Shown here piece by piece: positions 1 to 12,859 of a DNA stretch of 64,000 nt (position 1 is the first letter of the stretch; each line of letters begins with the position of its first letter). The stretch lies in the NCBI GenBank assembly GCA_950106755.1, contig OX467088.1:29908401-29972400 (forward strand), read 5' to 3'. Below the pieces are notes generated by a model that worked only from the letters and a program-made list of their open reading frames with translations, made no database searches and was not told the DNA's origin. This stretch comes from Climacium dendroides (lineage: Eukaryota > Streptophyta > Bryopsida > Hypnales > Climaciaceae). The position numbers and the translations under genes are program-made.

Positions 1-3000
1 AACTATAGGAACATCTGGATTGCCTGCAAGCGTTCCACTCTTGAGTTGACCGATCATGTGGTGCGACAGAACAAGGCTGTGTACAGTCCACTGAACTACA
101 AGGTGAGCGAGAATATACCATCATCGTCGACTCGACGATACCTGCTGCATGACTACATTGAATTCTTTCAGTCTTATATTCATTGGTTAGTATTTGGAAT
201 TATAATTAGAACTCAATTTCATCATGGATTCAATGTTTTTATTTAAACATTCTTTCTCTCTTCCCTTATTTTTCCATCACCTCTTTTTGCAGAGCTTTAC
301 CGATGCAGTTGTAGATCGTTTCCAGAATATTAATCCTAAAGGAGACGGTGCAACAATAAGGGGCCGTCGGACCTCAAGAACAAAATCCAGATAATAACCC
401 TCTCGGACGAGTTGTGGGATCATTGGAAACTCTTTCTGACAAAGCATGGTGAAAGCAAGCTCATTGACCCAACTACCCTTAAAATGTATAAGGAAAATAA
501 GGGGTACAAGTTGAAGCCTGCTGGATTACGAAGGGAATTCTTTAAACATGCTGGCCATTTTACTGACCATGATTTCGGAAAACAAGCACAGCATCTACTT
601 GGGATAACTCCTAGTCGGGCTGCAGCTTATCCCAAGCTTTCAGTTTCAAAAATGAAGGTGTTAGCAGTGGACAATGTGACAAGTACGGACTAGACTGAGC
701 GAAGGAAAAGGAAAAAAATCGTGATTCAGGACTTGATGAGCATCAAACTTGACTTAAAGCTTCTAGACAGCCGGAAGGACATAATTGATGACCGGTGGAG
801 GTCTTGGAAGTCTCTCCATCGATTCTCATCTGCTACATGGGATTTCCTCCTTTCACACATCAAGGCCGACTACTTCAAGAGGCGCTTACGGAATGATACA
901 TGGCTAAAGCGGGGGTCGGACCTAGGAAAAGAATTCCCAGACGTTCTGCACATGTACAATCGCTTCATGAAGCTGAAATACAGTCTTCCTGAATTGAGCG
1001 GTAGAGTGGAGATGCGCGGAATGGATGTCTCGGCGAAGGCGCTTGTCACCACTAACCGATTCACTTACTGCCGTCGAGAGGTGAATCTTGTAGTGGTTGA
1101 CACTAGAGAAGTCCCTCGATCAAAACCCACAGCAGTCGAGGCAGCCATAGACCCATTTCTGGACTTCTTGGACGACAAGCTCGAGCCAAGTATGAGTGCA
1201 GCCAACGTTTGGCTTTTCATATTACGTGACAGTGAGGATCTTAGCGCGGTTATTAGCTTCGTTGACTTGAACATGGCAGAGTACGACATACTGAAGTCCA
1301 AGTACATTCCATGCAAAGCGGAAATGCTCAACAACGTGACGAACCGAGGCGCCGCCCTAGATGTGCCTCTTCTCTTCCTCTTCAAGAAAGAGAACGAATT
1401 CGCTTCATCTATACGGGATTTCATGAAGCCAGAGTATCGAGCGCCTTCAGGAACTTGTCCTTATTACAAGGATGCGCATAGGAACACAGAATGCAAGTGG
1501 AAAATTCACCCCACTGAACTCCGAATGGAGTTCTATTTCGAGATCCTTCAAGCATTTGCAGTCCCTGGTGAGAACGTACTTGGAATTTATACCGGAGTCA
1601 AGCTCATGCTTGCTGCAAAGGTATGTCAAGTTAACATTGTCATTTACTATCATTGACTCGAGGATAATGGTCAATTTGTGGAGTGGATTTGTTAGGCTAG
1701 GGTAGTTTATAAAATCTATTGAGCAATTGTCACAGTTACCCTCGACTCAACAATAATTAGCTATTTTGTATACTCTGTTTTCCTATCATGTTCTTTTCTT
1801 TACTCTTCATACAAAACAAAGGATGTAGGATGCTCTTGTTATCCTCAACACGACGATAACCTTTCCTTGCTCCCCTACGACTCACTGATATCCTCTTCTC
1901 TTGATTCAGATGTTTGGGGCATTCTTCTATGGTTACGTTGACAAGCACGATGCAAAGGGATATAAAAGTATATCATACTTTGCAGATAAACTCGACAAGA
2001 ATGACTTCATGCATTCAAACTCGCCGTACTCGCTCACGTATGTCCAACCCCCTCGTCGTGGACCCGTCATGGTGTTGTTTGACTTGCCTCCGTCGCCTCC
2101 CATGACACTGGAATCACCTGTTGGGACCTCCGTGATAGAAAATCGCGTGCAGATTGAAGACCTCGTTCGCTCCGATCCAGGATTGAACGGAATAAACGAG
2201 TTCGGAACAAATACGTTCCAAATGCGTGCGTGGTTGTCCTCGGTGTCGATGCCAACTCTGGATCCGACTAATGATCCCGTCACCTTTGAGAATTTGAACA
2301 TCCAACCTTCCTCTCTTGGATTGGTAGACGTATTTGGTGTGTCTGACAAGGATGAACCTGCCCAACCTCCTTGTAATGAATCACAGGCACTCGCGGGTGT
2401 GGATCCTATTGCGTGTCATATCGTCGAGGATATTGAATCAGACACGGAATTTGACAAGATGATGGAGGACGACGCAAAGAGGGCTGAAAATGTTGGGGAT
2501 GTTGGCCAAGCAAGGGCGGAAGAGAATGTTAGGGCGGATGATGAACTCATAGTTGATGCCTATGTTTCCAACTTGCCCAACTTCATTGACTTGGGCAGTG
2601 ATGATGATATTGCGGATCATCCTCGAGAATCTGATGACGATGAAGAAAACGATGATGGCGCTCCCAAACAGAAGGAAATGAAGCCACTGCTCTTGCCCAC
2701 GGGTTCCATCATCAAGGTGGAGAAGGACTGTTGGAGGCTAGAAGAGGAGAAGAGGACCAGAAGAATTGAACGAATAGCAGCAAGGGCGGCAAGGGACAAA
2801 GAGTTGGCCGATGCGAATGCAAAAATAATGGAGTTGCAGATGAAGTCGCAAGCCCAAATCTCAGATCTATCGTCCCAGTTTGAGCAACTCAAGCAGCTCC
2901 TGTCATCCCAGTCTAGTCAACAACCTGGAAATCCCTTGGTTGTATCCCAGGCTGGGCCTTCACATCCTCCACTACCTGTCTCTACATCACCAATCGTGCA

Positions 3001-3445
3001 GGAACTGGTTGCTGGGCTCCCTCATCCTCGTGTCAATGATAATGACGATGGTCTCGTAGTGACACCGAAAGATGTCGTTGTTTACACACCAACTTCGCAA
3101 GTGCCAAGGATATCTTCGCCAATCCCTTCAACATTTGAAGTTGTTGTTCCGGAGCCACGAATTGTTGTGCAACATGCAGGACATCATCCTCGTGTCGATG
3201 ATGTTGATCGTGTTGCAGAGGTCCTGGTAGTTTCGATTGAAAAGACCTCCGTCCATGAGTCGGCGGAGGCTGTTGTGGAATGCCATTCTCCCTCCTTTGA
3301 TGAAGAGGAGGAGAAGGTGGACTACGGCGAGGGCGAAGAAGATCTTCAAGAGAAAGGTCCTTCTTCTAAGCCCGTTGAGGGAGAAGACGATGCCACCCAG
3401 GCGGGTGGATCTTCGCTGATAAACTCCTCAATTCCAGAGTATTAA
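1..3445 (+). pseudogene. Degenerate DNA-methylase-like gene with acidic coiled-coil tail (5' end outside window)
   Basis: I read exons at 1-102, 291-1620 and 1910-3445, separated by GT...AG introns at 103-290 and 1621-1909; the second intron is phase 0. The middle exon resembles the N4/N6 amino-methyltransferase fold. VNLVVVDTREV stands where a DPPY motif is expected. WKIHPTELRMEFYFEIL matches the HPTEKP region. VPGENVLGIYTGVKLMLAAK matches the SAM-binding FxGxG region. Key residues of both the DPPY and FxGxG motifs are changed, so catalysis is unlikely. Exon 3 adds an acidic region, a short Lys/Glu-rich coiled coil (about 2730-2900) and a Pro/Val-rich acidic tail. The frame is damaged: a shift near 340-354 and an in-frame TAG at 691-693. 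It could be a decayed host gene, a transposon passenger, or a gene with further introns I mis-read. The methylase assignment rests on motif order only. Confidence 0.5.
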
Positions 3446-3915
3446 TCCAAGGTGGAGAGTCTGATAGTCATTTGTTATTGTGTAGATGTTTGGAGTGCGC
3501 ATGAACTGCCGACTTTTATTCGTATTCATGATGCTTGACAGGATGGCGTGCCTATCCTTGAATGAATTGCGCGGACGGAACCTATGTTCGTGGGTGACAT
3601 GCATGTAGAATAGTATAGCGTAGGCCTCAATGCGCAGTCTTGACGACCCATACTTAAACGAAATTTTGACATGTATTTTATAATCTACCTTAAATAAAGT
3701 ATAAGCATTTCAATAGATTGTGTACAATGACGCCTAATTGAACTGATCTGTCCATGTGTTCATGCTCAGCTCAATACACATAGAAATGTGCAACATCCGG
3801 TACCAATGAAAGCACTCCCTTGCAGGAGTCCCCAGTCAATTAGTGGAATGAAATGCATCTATCCGCTTGCTAACTCTCCCACTTCTGCATTTATTCAGGT
3901 AACTCCAATTCTCAT
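3446..3915. other. Non-coding spacer
   Basis: This AT-rich stretch separates the methylase-like gene from the FCP1-like frame. I see no conserved frame. It may hold the 3' untranslated region of the first gene or an intron, if the two frames belong to one transcript. Confidence 0.4.
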
Positions 3916-4776
3916 TTGTTTTGCTTTGATCAGGTAGCATTGGAGGGGCGAAGAGAGGTCTTGCGAACGAGCTTGCATCCTTTGATGCCTCCGCCGCGGA
4001 GAAAATGGCTGAATATTGTCTTAGACTTGAACGGTGTGCTTTGCCAGAGCATGCCGAGGTCGTATGCTGATAAATTGAAGTCTTATAGGCTTGAAGACAA
4101 CGTTCTTAGCCATCGGTACCCGACTGTCGTCGGATCGAAAGTAGTATTCACTAGACAGAATGTCAGGGATTTCTTGCGGCAGGTGTCGGAAATTGCACAT
4201 AGGGTCATTGTGTGGTCCACCATGATGAAGCATAATGCAGAACCGATTGCTGGGCACCTGTTCAGCAATTGCAGGGCCCCCTTCGATATACTAGGCCAAG
4301 AGTAGTGTTCGAAGGTAGAAGTCACTCTTGGAAAGTTCTTCCATTGCAGAAACAAAGTGTTCTGCTTGAAGATTTTTTAGGATGGCCTGTTCACCGTTCA
4401 TAGTCAGGGCCCGTTCTTTAACGATCGGAATACCCTTCTCATTGATGATTCTCCTAAAAAGAGTATTTGCAATGATAATGGGAATGCCTTGTTCCTCAAG
4501 ACTTGGAGTCATTCCAAGCGGAGGGACGACGTGCTCATGGGCGAGCTGCTCCCTTGGCTCCGGAGGTTGCATTCCAACTGTCTGGACAACGGGATGCAAC
4601 AATACGTCAATGAGAATCGGATCGGGTTAGACCCGCCCGGTCCCGATGACCATGCCCTCCAAGATATCATTGAGGGCATGAAAGAGTCCGCGAAGGTCAT
4701 GAATTGCTTATACGAGCTTTCCGTAGTAGGTCTCCGTGTAGAGATGCGTCGCCGTAGAATTTACACTTCGACTTAG
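3916..4776 (+). pseudogene. FCP1/NIF (HAD-type) phosphatase-like frame with two amber codons
   Basis: One reading frame runs through the whole interval. It shows LNIVLDLNGVL, the HAD motif I region of FCP1/SCP phosphatases (normally DxDxT/V; the second Asp is Asn here). It then shows the IVWSTMMKHNAEPI region, where the family has motif II, and NTLLIDDSPKKSI, which matches the IDDSP acidic motif. It ends with DDVLMGELLPWLRRLH, typical of the domain end. FCP1-like enzymes dephosphorylate Ser/Thr residues such as those of the RNA polymerase II tail. Two TAG codons interrupt the frame at 4303-4305 and 4378-4380. They could mark decay, readthrough or a small intron. The upstream start is unclear and the frame may be a 3' exon, because the sequence around 3933 resembles a splice acceptor. 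Confidence 0.6.
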
Positions 4777-4988
4777 AGTTTACACTTCCGTGTGATTGAG
4801 TATGCAGGGGTCCAGGCATTTTGTACTATATATTTCAAGTAAATGACCATTCTTTGTAATTAATATATGAAACCCTTTTTTTAAAAATCATCTTCTGGCT
4901 CAATGTTTAAGAATTTGTATGCCCTCGAAGTGCTATTTGATTGATGCAGAAGGCAAGAATTGAGCTTATTAATAATTATTTAGTGCAG

Positions 4989-5881
4989 GTTGAAGGTGTT
5001 CGCTTTTTGGGATCACTTGTGAAGAAAAAAATCACAAGGAGCCTCCTCTCTGGATCGGAAAAGGCACTATTGAATGACTCCAAATCCGATGGTGGAAGCT
5101 GTGAAACAACTCCCTTCTCTAAGCCGGTAAGCCCTATATGTTGCGCTTTGCCGCGGATGTCGCATCGGCTGCCATCAACTATTCAAAGGGGGATATTGAG
5201 GACGGCGTTGTGGATAGCCCCCCAAGTCGTGGACCCGGAAGGACTCCTATCTGTTCTCCGTCGCCGTTGAAGCGCACGTCCTCGAGCCACGGACGATCCG
5301 CATCACCAACTTTGTGCATGGGCACTCCCACAAGTCGGAAACTAAAGCTCCCGGTCGACAACGTTGTGAGATATCCTCGGCTCGAGGATGACGTTCAAAC
5401 TTCAACTCCATTAGCATCTATCCCCATTGTTGGAGTGGAATTAGATCCACTTCTAAAGGGAGATAAGGAGATTTTACTTCACGGGAAGGCTGTTTCATTT
5501 TGTAAAACTTTGTTTGATGGTAATCCATCACCTCATTTGAAGTCTCGGGGAGCAAGGCAAACACTGTCATCGGATAGTCTTCTTCGACAAAGAATTGTCA
5601 GAGAGCAAAGACAAAGTATGGGCTTAAAATCTACCGAGACTATAGTTCTAGACCTAAACCCTAAACCGGTTCTACCAAGGCCGCCCCTCAAAGGTCCAAA
5701 ATCTCATTCTGCTTTGGAAGTTCCCAAAAGCATCCGAAGGCCAAAGCGGAAAGCTAGGGCTACGCAGAGTTTGAATGATTGGGATACTTCTGATAGTCGA
5801 GGTCGGTCGCATTATCCTTCGAGGCGCGAGGATATCCTACAGGCTTGCAAAGGTGCAAGCAATGGAAGCAACAAAGATTGA
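4989..5881 (+). CDS. Unrecognised basic Ser/Pro-rich protein, probably a 3' gene part
   Basis: A splice-acceptor-like TTTAGTGCAG precedes VEGVRFLGSLVKKKITRSLL (4989-5126), which ends at a GTAAGC donor-like site. A second frame (open from 5138 to 5881) encodes a Ser/Pro/Arg-rich, presumably disordered protein containing LLRQRIVREQRQSMGLK and KSIRRPKRKARATQ; the latter could be a nuclear-localisation-like basic patch. I recognise no family. It follows the FCP1-like frame by about 210 bp on the same strand, so it may be the tail of that gene. Two hairpin palindromes of the local family are embedded in the coding frame. Confidence 0.35.
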
Positions 5882-7636
5882 TGGATCGGACATCCCTGAA
5901 AAAATGTGAGAGAAAATGTGCACATAAGTCAGACAAGTTTTAGAATCCATCCATTTTGTAGCCTCTTAATTTTACCATGAGTAGAATGATAATTGAATTG
6001 TAAGTACTTAGAGAAATTGAGTATGTATGGACATATTGTAGTTACTATAAATAGATTAGCAAATATACAGAAACTAGAACACAGAAGATGTGCTACGACA
6101 TGTAACTATGAAGAACTGTATTGTTTTCACATGGATTTGGAAAAATCATAAATAAACTCAATGATTCGTTCGTTTTCACTGTGAATGATCTAGTCTATTG
6201 CAAATGACACAGTTCCTCGAAGCTTCTTAACTTGGAGTGAACTCATTCGCTTGATTAACTTCCTTAAAAGCACCTTTAGAACCATCGCATTATTAAATTG
6301 ATTGTCATCATATTAAATCACCACTTCTATGCCTTTAGATGCAACTTCTTATTGATGTTGAAAAAACAATTCTATTTATCATTGAGTTCAACAACTCTTC
6401 GTGAAATGGGGCTTTGGTTTTCAATTTTTCAAGTCTCAAAATGACCATTTTGTCTCATTTTAACGAATAAGGCCTTATCCAAGCAATTCAAAATGCATGT
6501 TCTCTGTCGAATTGTGCACATGTAGCTTTCGAGCCACTAGTCAATGACTTGGGCTTTGGCATCCAAGTGCGTTGGGAGTTCACCGGCACTCCTCTTATCA
6601 AAGCCATTGCTTGTCAAAAGTAGGAAGGCAATTCCAAGTGTGCAATGCTGTCAAACTTCTTCCCAGACCTTCATTTTGTTGTGATTGTGTCATAGACCTT
6701 GTGCAATTCCACTAACTCTATTACTTGTCCTCTAGATTTGTTGGTTACTTGGCAAAGTGGCCATCATTCATGAAGGTAATGGACATGTATCAGCCATGGC
6801 AGCACAAAATCCACACCGAAAACAACAATGGACAATCTTGATCTTGTTGTACAGTAACAACCCACAAACAAAAATGATAATCTTAATAAAACTAACCCTA
6901 CTACAATCAAAATCTGCATACGGATGCCGCCCTACTCTACTCTTCACAAGTGGTAAAGGACACGGATCTAAGGCACATCATCTCTCAATCCAAACCAAAA
7001 CCCCATGTCATAGCCTTCACGCATAAAACCCTTGCTATCGTATACACCTCAGTGGCTATGGGCAATGATTTTTTTGTGGGCTCACGCCAACCCTAAAACG
7101 GGTGTTTGGTCCGATGACGTCACTACAATTCCTACATGACCTTGTACTTAAACCCTACTTCAAGAAACCTCCAAAATGAAAATTGTTGTAGAAAATTAAG
7201 AACTCCTTCATTTTGTTTGGACAAGGACTCATTGGAAAGAGGTTCAACACATCTACAAGCCATGTTTGGGACATTTTCCCATTTGACACCTCCAAATCCC
7301 CCCAAAATGCAACTGAAAATTGAAAAGGACACTTTTTGTCCTCCGTGACGCTTTGGGGTTAAAGTACCCAATGAGAATTGGAACATTTTGTATTTCAAGG
7401 GTGTCCATTCAAGGTGAGTTTAGTGTTATATATTGGCTATCCTATATTCTCAACTTTGAAATATTGTAAGGTATTCCTAAAATATCAAAAACTACAAAAT
7501 CACTTGGGTGCATTTTTTTCTGAATTTGCTAGTAATCTCATCACAAGTCTTATCAATTTGGAGAATCATTTGACCTATGGAGTGGGATTAGAAAAAGAGA
7601 CACTCTCAAGTACAATTACCATAGAAAGAGGATTTG
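5882..7636. other. AT-rich non-coding region
   Basis: No conserved frame is visible. Near 7350 there is a CTTTGGGGTTAAAG-like sequence resembling the inverted ends of the TTTAACCCC element family, so the right part may be a decayed copy. The remainder shows nothing I can identify. Confidence 0.4.
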
Positions 7637-9246
7637 TTTAACCACTAAAGGACCAAATTGCATTTTTGGCAATATAGCAATTTTGAGCAACTCACTACAA
7701 ACACAAAAATTCACTACATTTTTTGAATTTTTTTGGGAGGTGGGGACAAGGAGTACCTTGCCACTCCACCTAATTTTCCATGAGAAGTTATGAGAAAAAA
7801 TATCGTTTTCAATGAGGGCCCATGGGAAGGCTTTCAGTCCAGGTTAAGGCCAAGTACTTTGCTAACATTTTTTTGAACTCATAAATTTGTCACAAGTACA
7901 AGGACATGGTGGCAAGGAGGTAGTTGCTTTTTTTGGTAGTTATCCTTAACTTCCACATATGAAAATAAAGAAATTCAAACACCACAAAATGTATTCAGCC
8001 AATTACAAATTTGTCATTTAACCAACTACCATACAACAAAAATTTGGTTTAATTTAGCAGTTGCTTCATTGACAACCATAGGAATGGAAGATGGAGAGGT
8101 CATTTTTATAATCAAATCCATTATCTTTCATGAATCTTCAAAGGGTATGGGATAGTTTGAAGATGAAAGCTTGACCACTCATTGTCAAAACATAAGAATT
8201 ATGTTCAAAGTAGAAATTTAGACCTCATTTTGTCATAGTAGAATAACTTTTTCCTTAAACATTTGAACTAATAAAGGTTAGTAAATCAAGCTAAATTTCA
8301 TTTTTAAAAACCCATTTGTAATTGTGAGCCTTTAAAAAAAAGTTATGGACAAAATTCAAAGAAGATGTTTGAAAATTGTAAAAGAAAAATGTCCCTTCCA
8401 ACACCTCTTTGAAATTTGTCCTAGTAATTCTAATTTACATATTCTACATTTACATATTCTACATTTACATATTCTACATGGATTTTCTTACTTTATAACA
8501 CACTTGTGTAAAGATCTTTTCTATTGAACTCAATGTTCAAAGAAAATAAATGAAATTAGAAGCCATGTGGAATAGGTACCAAATCTAGGACCGAGTACAT
8601 GCAAGTAACTCAAGGCAATTAGAGCTTTGCTAACTTTGACCTAGCTTCCTCCCATGCCATACCCAATATGCCCAACTACCCTTTCTTTTAGTACTTGCTA
8701 AAGTTTGATATTTTGGGCAACTTGTATTTTTATTTTTTCCTCTTCTAAGTCTAATTGAAATCTATAGCTCCGTTGTCCATATTTTGAAGAAATTACTATA
8801 TGTGAAAGCGATAAACTATTGAAAAAAGGGCTTTATATGAGATTTTTCTTGAATCTAGTTTCCTATTGGATTTTTTTGGTACATGTTTCCCAATTTGAAA
8901 TGTTAAGAATTTTTTTGAACATGTGGCCAACTTTATCACAAAAAGAAATAAAGAAAAAATTCAAGCTAAAAGTGGGATTAACTTGTGTTAAAGCCTTCCC
9001 AAATCATAATTGCCTAGAATTTGGATGCCCCCCAAAAACAATTAGCTTCAAACACTATAATCTCATAATTTGTGTGGTCAAAATCTCCCATTTTTTTTGT
9101 CTACAACATGTTGAAGTAGTCTACCATTAGATCTTATGGTTAGATGCAACATGATTTCACTTGTCATTTTAGAAGGCCTTTGCCATCAAAATGCCCCTTT
9201 TTAGGTGTTTTTGGTGAAATATAGTCAAATAATTTTAGGGGTTAAA
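7637..9246. mobile_element. Short inverted-end element (TTTAACCCC family), copy 1
   Basis: The left end is TTTAACCACTAAAG (7637-7650) and the right end ATTTTAGGGGTTAAA finishes at 9246. Just inside the left end, the pattern GCAACTCACTACAAA is shared with other copies at 10.9, 45.4 and 54.3 kb. Just inside the right end, the complement of TTTGACTATGTTTTCACC is shared. There is no convincing coding frame and no clear target duplication. It is best read as a non-autonomous DNA-type element. Confidence 0.5.
8433..8479. repeat. 15-bp tandem repeat
   Basis: About three copies of the unit TTTACATATTCTACA lie head to tail inside the first TTTAACCCC-family element. Confidence 0.8.
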
Positions 9247-10111
9247 CTAGCAATTGGCGCTTGCTATGCTATGCATTCATCATTAGAATTTTATAAGAAT
9301 TTTTATGTATTAGATAGAATGCAGAACAAAAATTTCAATAAATCTTCAAATAAAAATTACTAAAATCTTTGTATGATTTTTTTAAATAAGTAAGCATATA
9401 TTGAAATGTACAATAGAAATTTATTGAATGATGAATGAAACATATGCAATGGTAAATACTATAAAAGATACACATACATTAGAATGCATTAGAAATTTGA
9501 CTCCATTGTTACAAATAATGGCAACCCAAATTGAAGAATTGAAAAGAAAAACTTATAAATCTCAAAAACTTTGAAAACAACTTAATTGATGTGGAATCCA
9601 AAATCACTTCAATTAAATAAATTTCTCAAAATCATTTGGTAGTAGCAATAGAAAATTGAAATCATGAAAGCTCAAAGCTCACAAAAGCACAAAATCATAG
9701 AAGTGCAAAGAAGTGTAAAGCCAAGAGAAGCAATGGATTTGCTACCTCTATAATATCACCATATGGATCCTCTTTAATATCACCTCAATTGCAACAACTA
9801 TATTATTTTTATAATATCACCCTTTGTAAAAAGTGATATTACAGAAGTAAATGCAAATTGCTACTCTATTTCTATAATATCACATTGTGTGAAAATATGA
9901 TTTCTATGTAAGCATGATTGAAAATATTTTTACAAAATATTTAAAATAATTATTTTAAGGACTCATTGAAATCATTATCATGCATTCTATTCAAATATAT
10001 CAAAATTTTACTAATATGTGACACAATAAATGCGTAGCAGAGCAAGTACAAGCCCTTAGTATTAATGGTAGCATTTGTGATATTACAGAGGGAGTTATGA
10101 TTTTAGTAGTA
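9247..10111 (+). mobile_element. AT-rich dispersed repeat E, copy 1
   Basis: It begins CTAGCAATTGGCGCTTG and ends TTTTAGTAGTA. It is closely similar, visually around nine in ten bases, to 44195-45059. A small frame from 9428 begins MMNETYAMVNTIKD and stops after KSQKL. The second copy has the same frame, slightly longer. The distal third contains repeated ATAATATCAC and GTGATATTA motifs that could fold. It directly abuts the end of the previous element. Confidence 0.65.
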
Positions 10112-10895
10112 TGATTGATTCCAAGAGATGGAACAACCCTATTTTCTCAAAGTGAAAGCATCTCCAACCATCCATTAAACCCTAAAAAAGTAAAGGATTG
10201 CAATGTTTTGAGGCCCATATTTGCTTCAAAATACTCATATCCAAAGCAAAGCTAAAATCTTTATCTATATTCATTTTGTAACAAATCCAATTGTAAATCC
10301 TTTAGTTAACTTGTTCAAATAAATAATCACTCTAAAATTTTAGAATAAAAATCTCCACCTATCCGAACACCTATTGCAAGTTTTATGTGCCTCAACTTCA
10401 AATTGTAGATTTTTCTAACCTTTTTCAAAGGTGAAATATTGTATTCAACATTTTTAAAAAACAACAAGTTTATCCCATAACTTTTGCATTTTATTCAACA
10501 TGTGGAAAAATAGGCTGAAAATATATTGAAAAAAAATTAACCAAAATATATTTCTTTAGAAAAAATTAAAAAAATAGAATAATGAATGAAAAAAACAAAT
10601 TGCTAATAAATTAAATCAAAAATTGAGAATTTTAAATTTCAGATGTGAGGATGTTCACATAAAATAGATATATCCTATATTTTTTATATGAAAATCTTCA
10701 AAATTGAGTTCAAAAAATGACTTTAAGATAAAACAACCCATTGCGGTTGCCTAAGAAATGACCCATTGTGGGGTTTTTTTCAATATGTGAGATGTGGGCC
10801 ACAATGCATGTCTTACATGACAGTATTGAAGTGAATAATGACCTCATTAGGAACTTCTGACTTTCTAGTGTGAAATTCATTGTAAAAATTGATTC
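10112..10895. other. AT-rich non-coding region
   Basis: There is no frame or repeat structure I can support. Stop codons are frequent on both strands. Confidence 0.4.
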
Positions 10896-11853
10896 TTTAA
10901 CCCCTAAAGGACCAAACAACGTTTTTTTTGTCAACATAGCGATTTTGGGCAACTCACTGTGAATGGAGTTTTTATTTTTTCTTCTTTCAAATTTCACACA
11001 ACATGTGCCCGAGGAGTAGCTTTAAGGCCCAACAACTTTTCATAACTTTTCATAACTTTTGACTACACGGTCTGAAAGTTATTGTATGATATGTCATTTT
11101 TTGTGTTCTGCGGGCAACTTGGACAACAAAAAAAAGTTCTTTAAAAATCACTTTTTTAAGGAAAAAAATTTTGAAATTGGTTCTTTAGATTTATGTATAC
11201 TTGGAAAGCTTTAAATCATTCCATTATGATTTATGAGATGAAAGTTATGAGGAGTTTTAGTTTGGAGTAGTTTGTGGGTAGTTATCTCTCAAATAAACTT
11301 TGAAGTCCTTTATTTTACTCAATTTTAAATATTTCTGAAAGAAAATAAAAACATTAGGTGTAGATTGTTTATTACAACATTACAACCATTGGGATTGGCA
11401 TTTTTCAATTTCATAAATTAATTGTTAACAATTTAGTGTTTTGAATCATTCTCTACTTCTTTCTACTTACTATTTTTTTCCTATATGTTGTACAACTTCA
11501 AATAATCTAAAAAATTTCAAGCATGTAGCCAACTTGACTTGAAGAATGAATCCAAAGAGTAACCACCATTTTGAACCTTTTTTCATAAAAATGTGACCTT
11601 GTGAAGTGCAGTTGCTTGGTTTTTTGCAGGGATAAAAGAAAGGTTTTTGTCACTTCAAACGCTAATATTTTGCAATCTATGTGGCAGAAATTTTTGAAAT
11701 TTTTACTTCTTCTTTACAAACCATTGTAATACAAGATCCTATGGTTACATGTGTCTAAAAATAATTTTTTTCTAAAATTTGGTACTTGTACTAGAAATGG
11801 CAGTTTTAGAGCGTTTTTGGTGAAAACATAGTCAAAAAACTTTAGGGGTTAAA
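10896..11853. mobile_element. Short inverted-end element (TTTAACCCC family), copy 2
   Basis: It has the clearest ends of the family: TTTAACCCCTAAAG at 10896-10909 and its exact complement CTTTAGGGGTTAAA at 11840-11853. The element is about 958 bp. It has no coding frame, and no unambiguous target duplication was found. The interior matches the copies at 52.1-52.8 kb and 53.4-54.4 kb. Confidence 0.65.
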
Positions 11854-12859
11854 CCTTCCTTGATAGAAAATAGTGTGATTGTATTAGGTAGTAAGATGAG
11901 CATTATAGATTCAGATTTTGTTGGTTATGAGGTAGTCTATAGATTCTTTTGGGTTGAACACTTCAAAAATTCCTAATAAATTCATACTTTGTTAGAAAAA
12001 TATAATTTCAATTGCACTTGCTATTTCTCACACTTGTACTAATGTGAAAAAAATTGAAAAATTTCAGCAACAAGATGATGTCAAATTCCTCATTTTGACC
12101 ATAGTGGGCTAGTTTACCTTATATGTTTTCCCCACCTTTGTTGTCCAAAACAAATCCTCCTCATAACTTCTATAATCTTGTACTTGGAATTGAATGGTAC
12201 AAAGGTTACTGAGCAGTTTTTGACTAAAAATGTAAACAATCAAAATTAAATTAATTAATCTTTTTTAATATATTTTTATTTTCCTGATTTGACATTGAAA
12301 TAAAATTTAAAAAAACTTTTAAATTTTGCAATACTTATTGGAATGATGTGATTCTAAACTCAACACATATATTAGGATGATTAGCATGCAACCTACAAGA
12401 TTCATGAAAAAATTCCAAAAATCTAACCAAGTTTTCAAAAACCCTAGAGTGGGATCCTTAGTAATTTAGGAATTATTAACAAATTTCTTTGTGGATTTTG
12501 TGGTTTTTGGTTAGCTTATGTAATTGAACTTTTGATTCCACCCAAAAAACATTGTCACTACATAAATTAATGTAGATTAAAGATGTATTTAGTAAAAAAA
12601 ATTGTTTCTAGTGCAAGTTTAAATTAGTCAATCTTTGCTTTCTACTTTTGCAAAGATGGAAGGCTAAATAATAGACTAATCAAGTTCAATGGTTGATGGG
12701 AGAGGTTTATTAATTATTACATTTAGGAGGGTCTTTTGCATTCATGACATTTGCATGCAAGCCAATTAGCCAAACCAGGATTAGTAATCAATAAAAACTT
12801 TGGAGAAGTTTATTATTTTACTAGAGAAAGATTGTTTTATTAGAGGTTCTACTATTTGC
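11854..12859. other. AT-rich non-coding region
   Basis: There is no supported gene. It contains scattered short homopolymers only. Confidence 0.35.

Larger units (their letters stand above)
122..5834. repeat. Scattered ~20-bp hairpin palindromes, left cluster
   Basis: Short near-palindromes of the form TTATCNTCGASTCGANGATAA lie at 122-140, 1648-1666, 1736-1756 (weak), 1839-1859, 3022-3042 (weak), 3182-3203, 5370-5391 and 5811-5834. Some are in introns. Others lie inside reading frames, where they encode similar peptides such as HHPRVDDV, YPRLEDDV and YPSRREDI. The same motif recurs at 58.1-58.8 kb and was not noticed in the intervening mobile elements. Confidence 0.6.
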
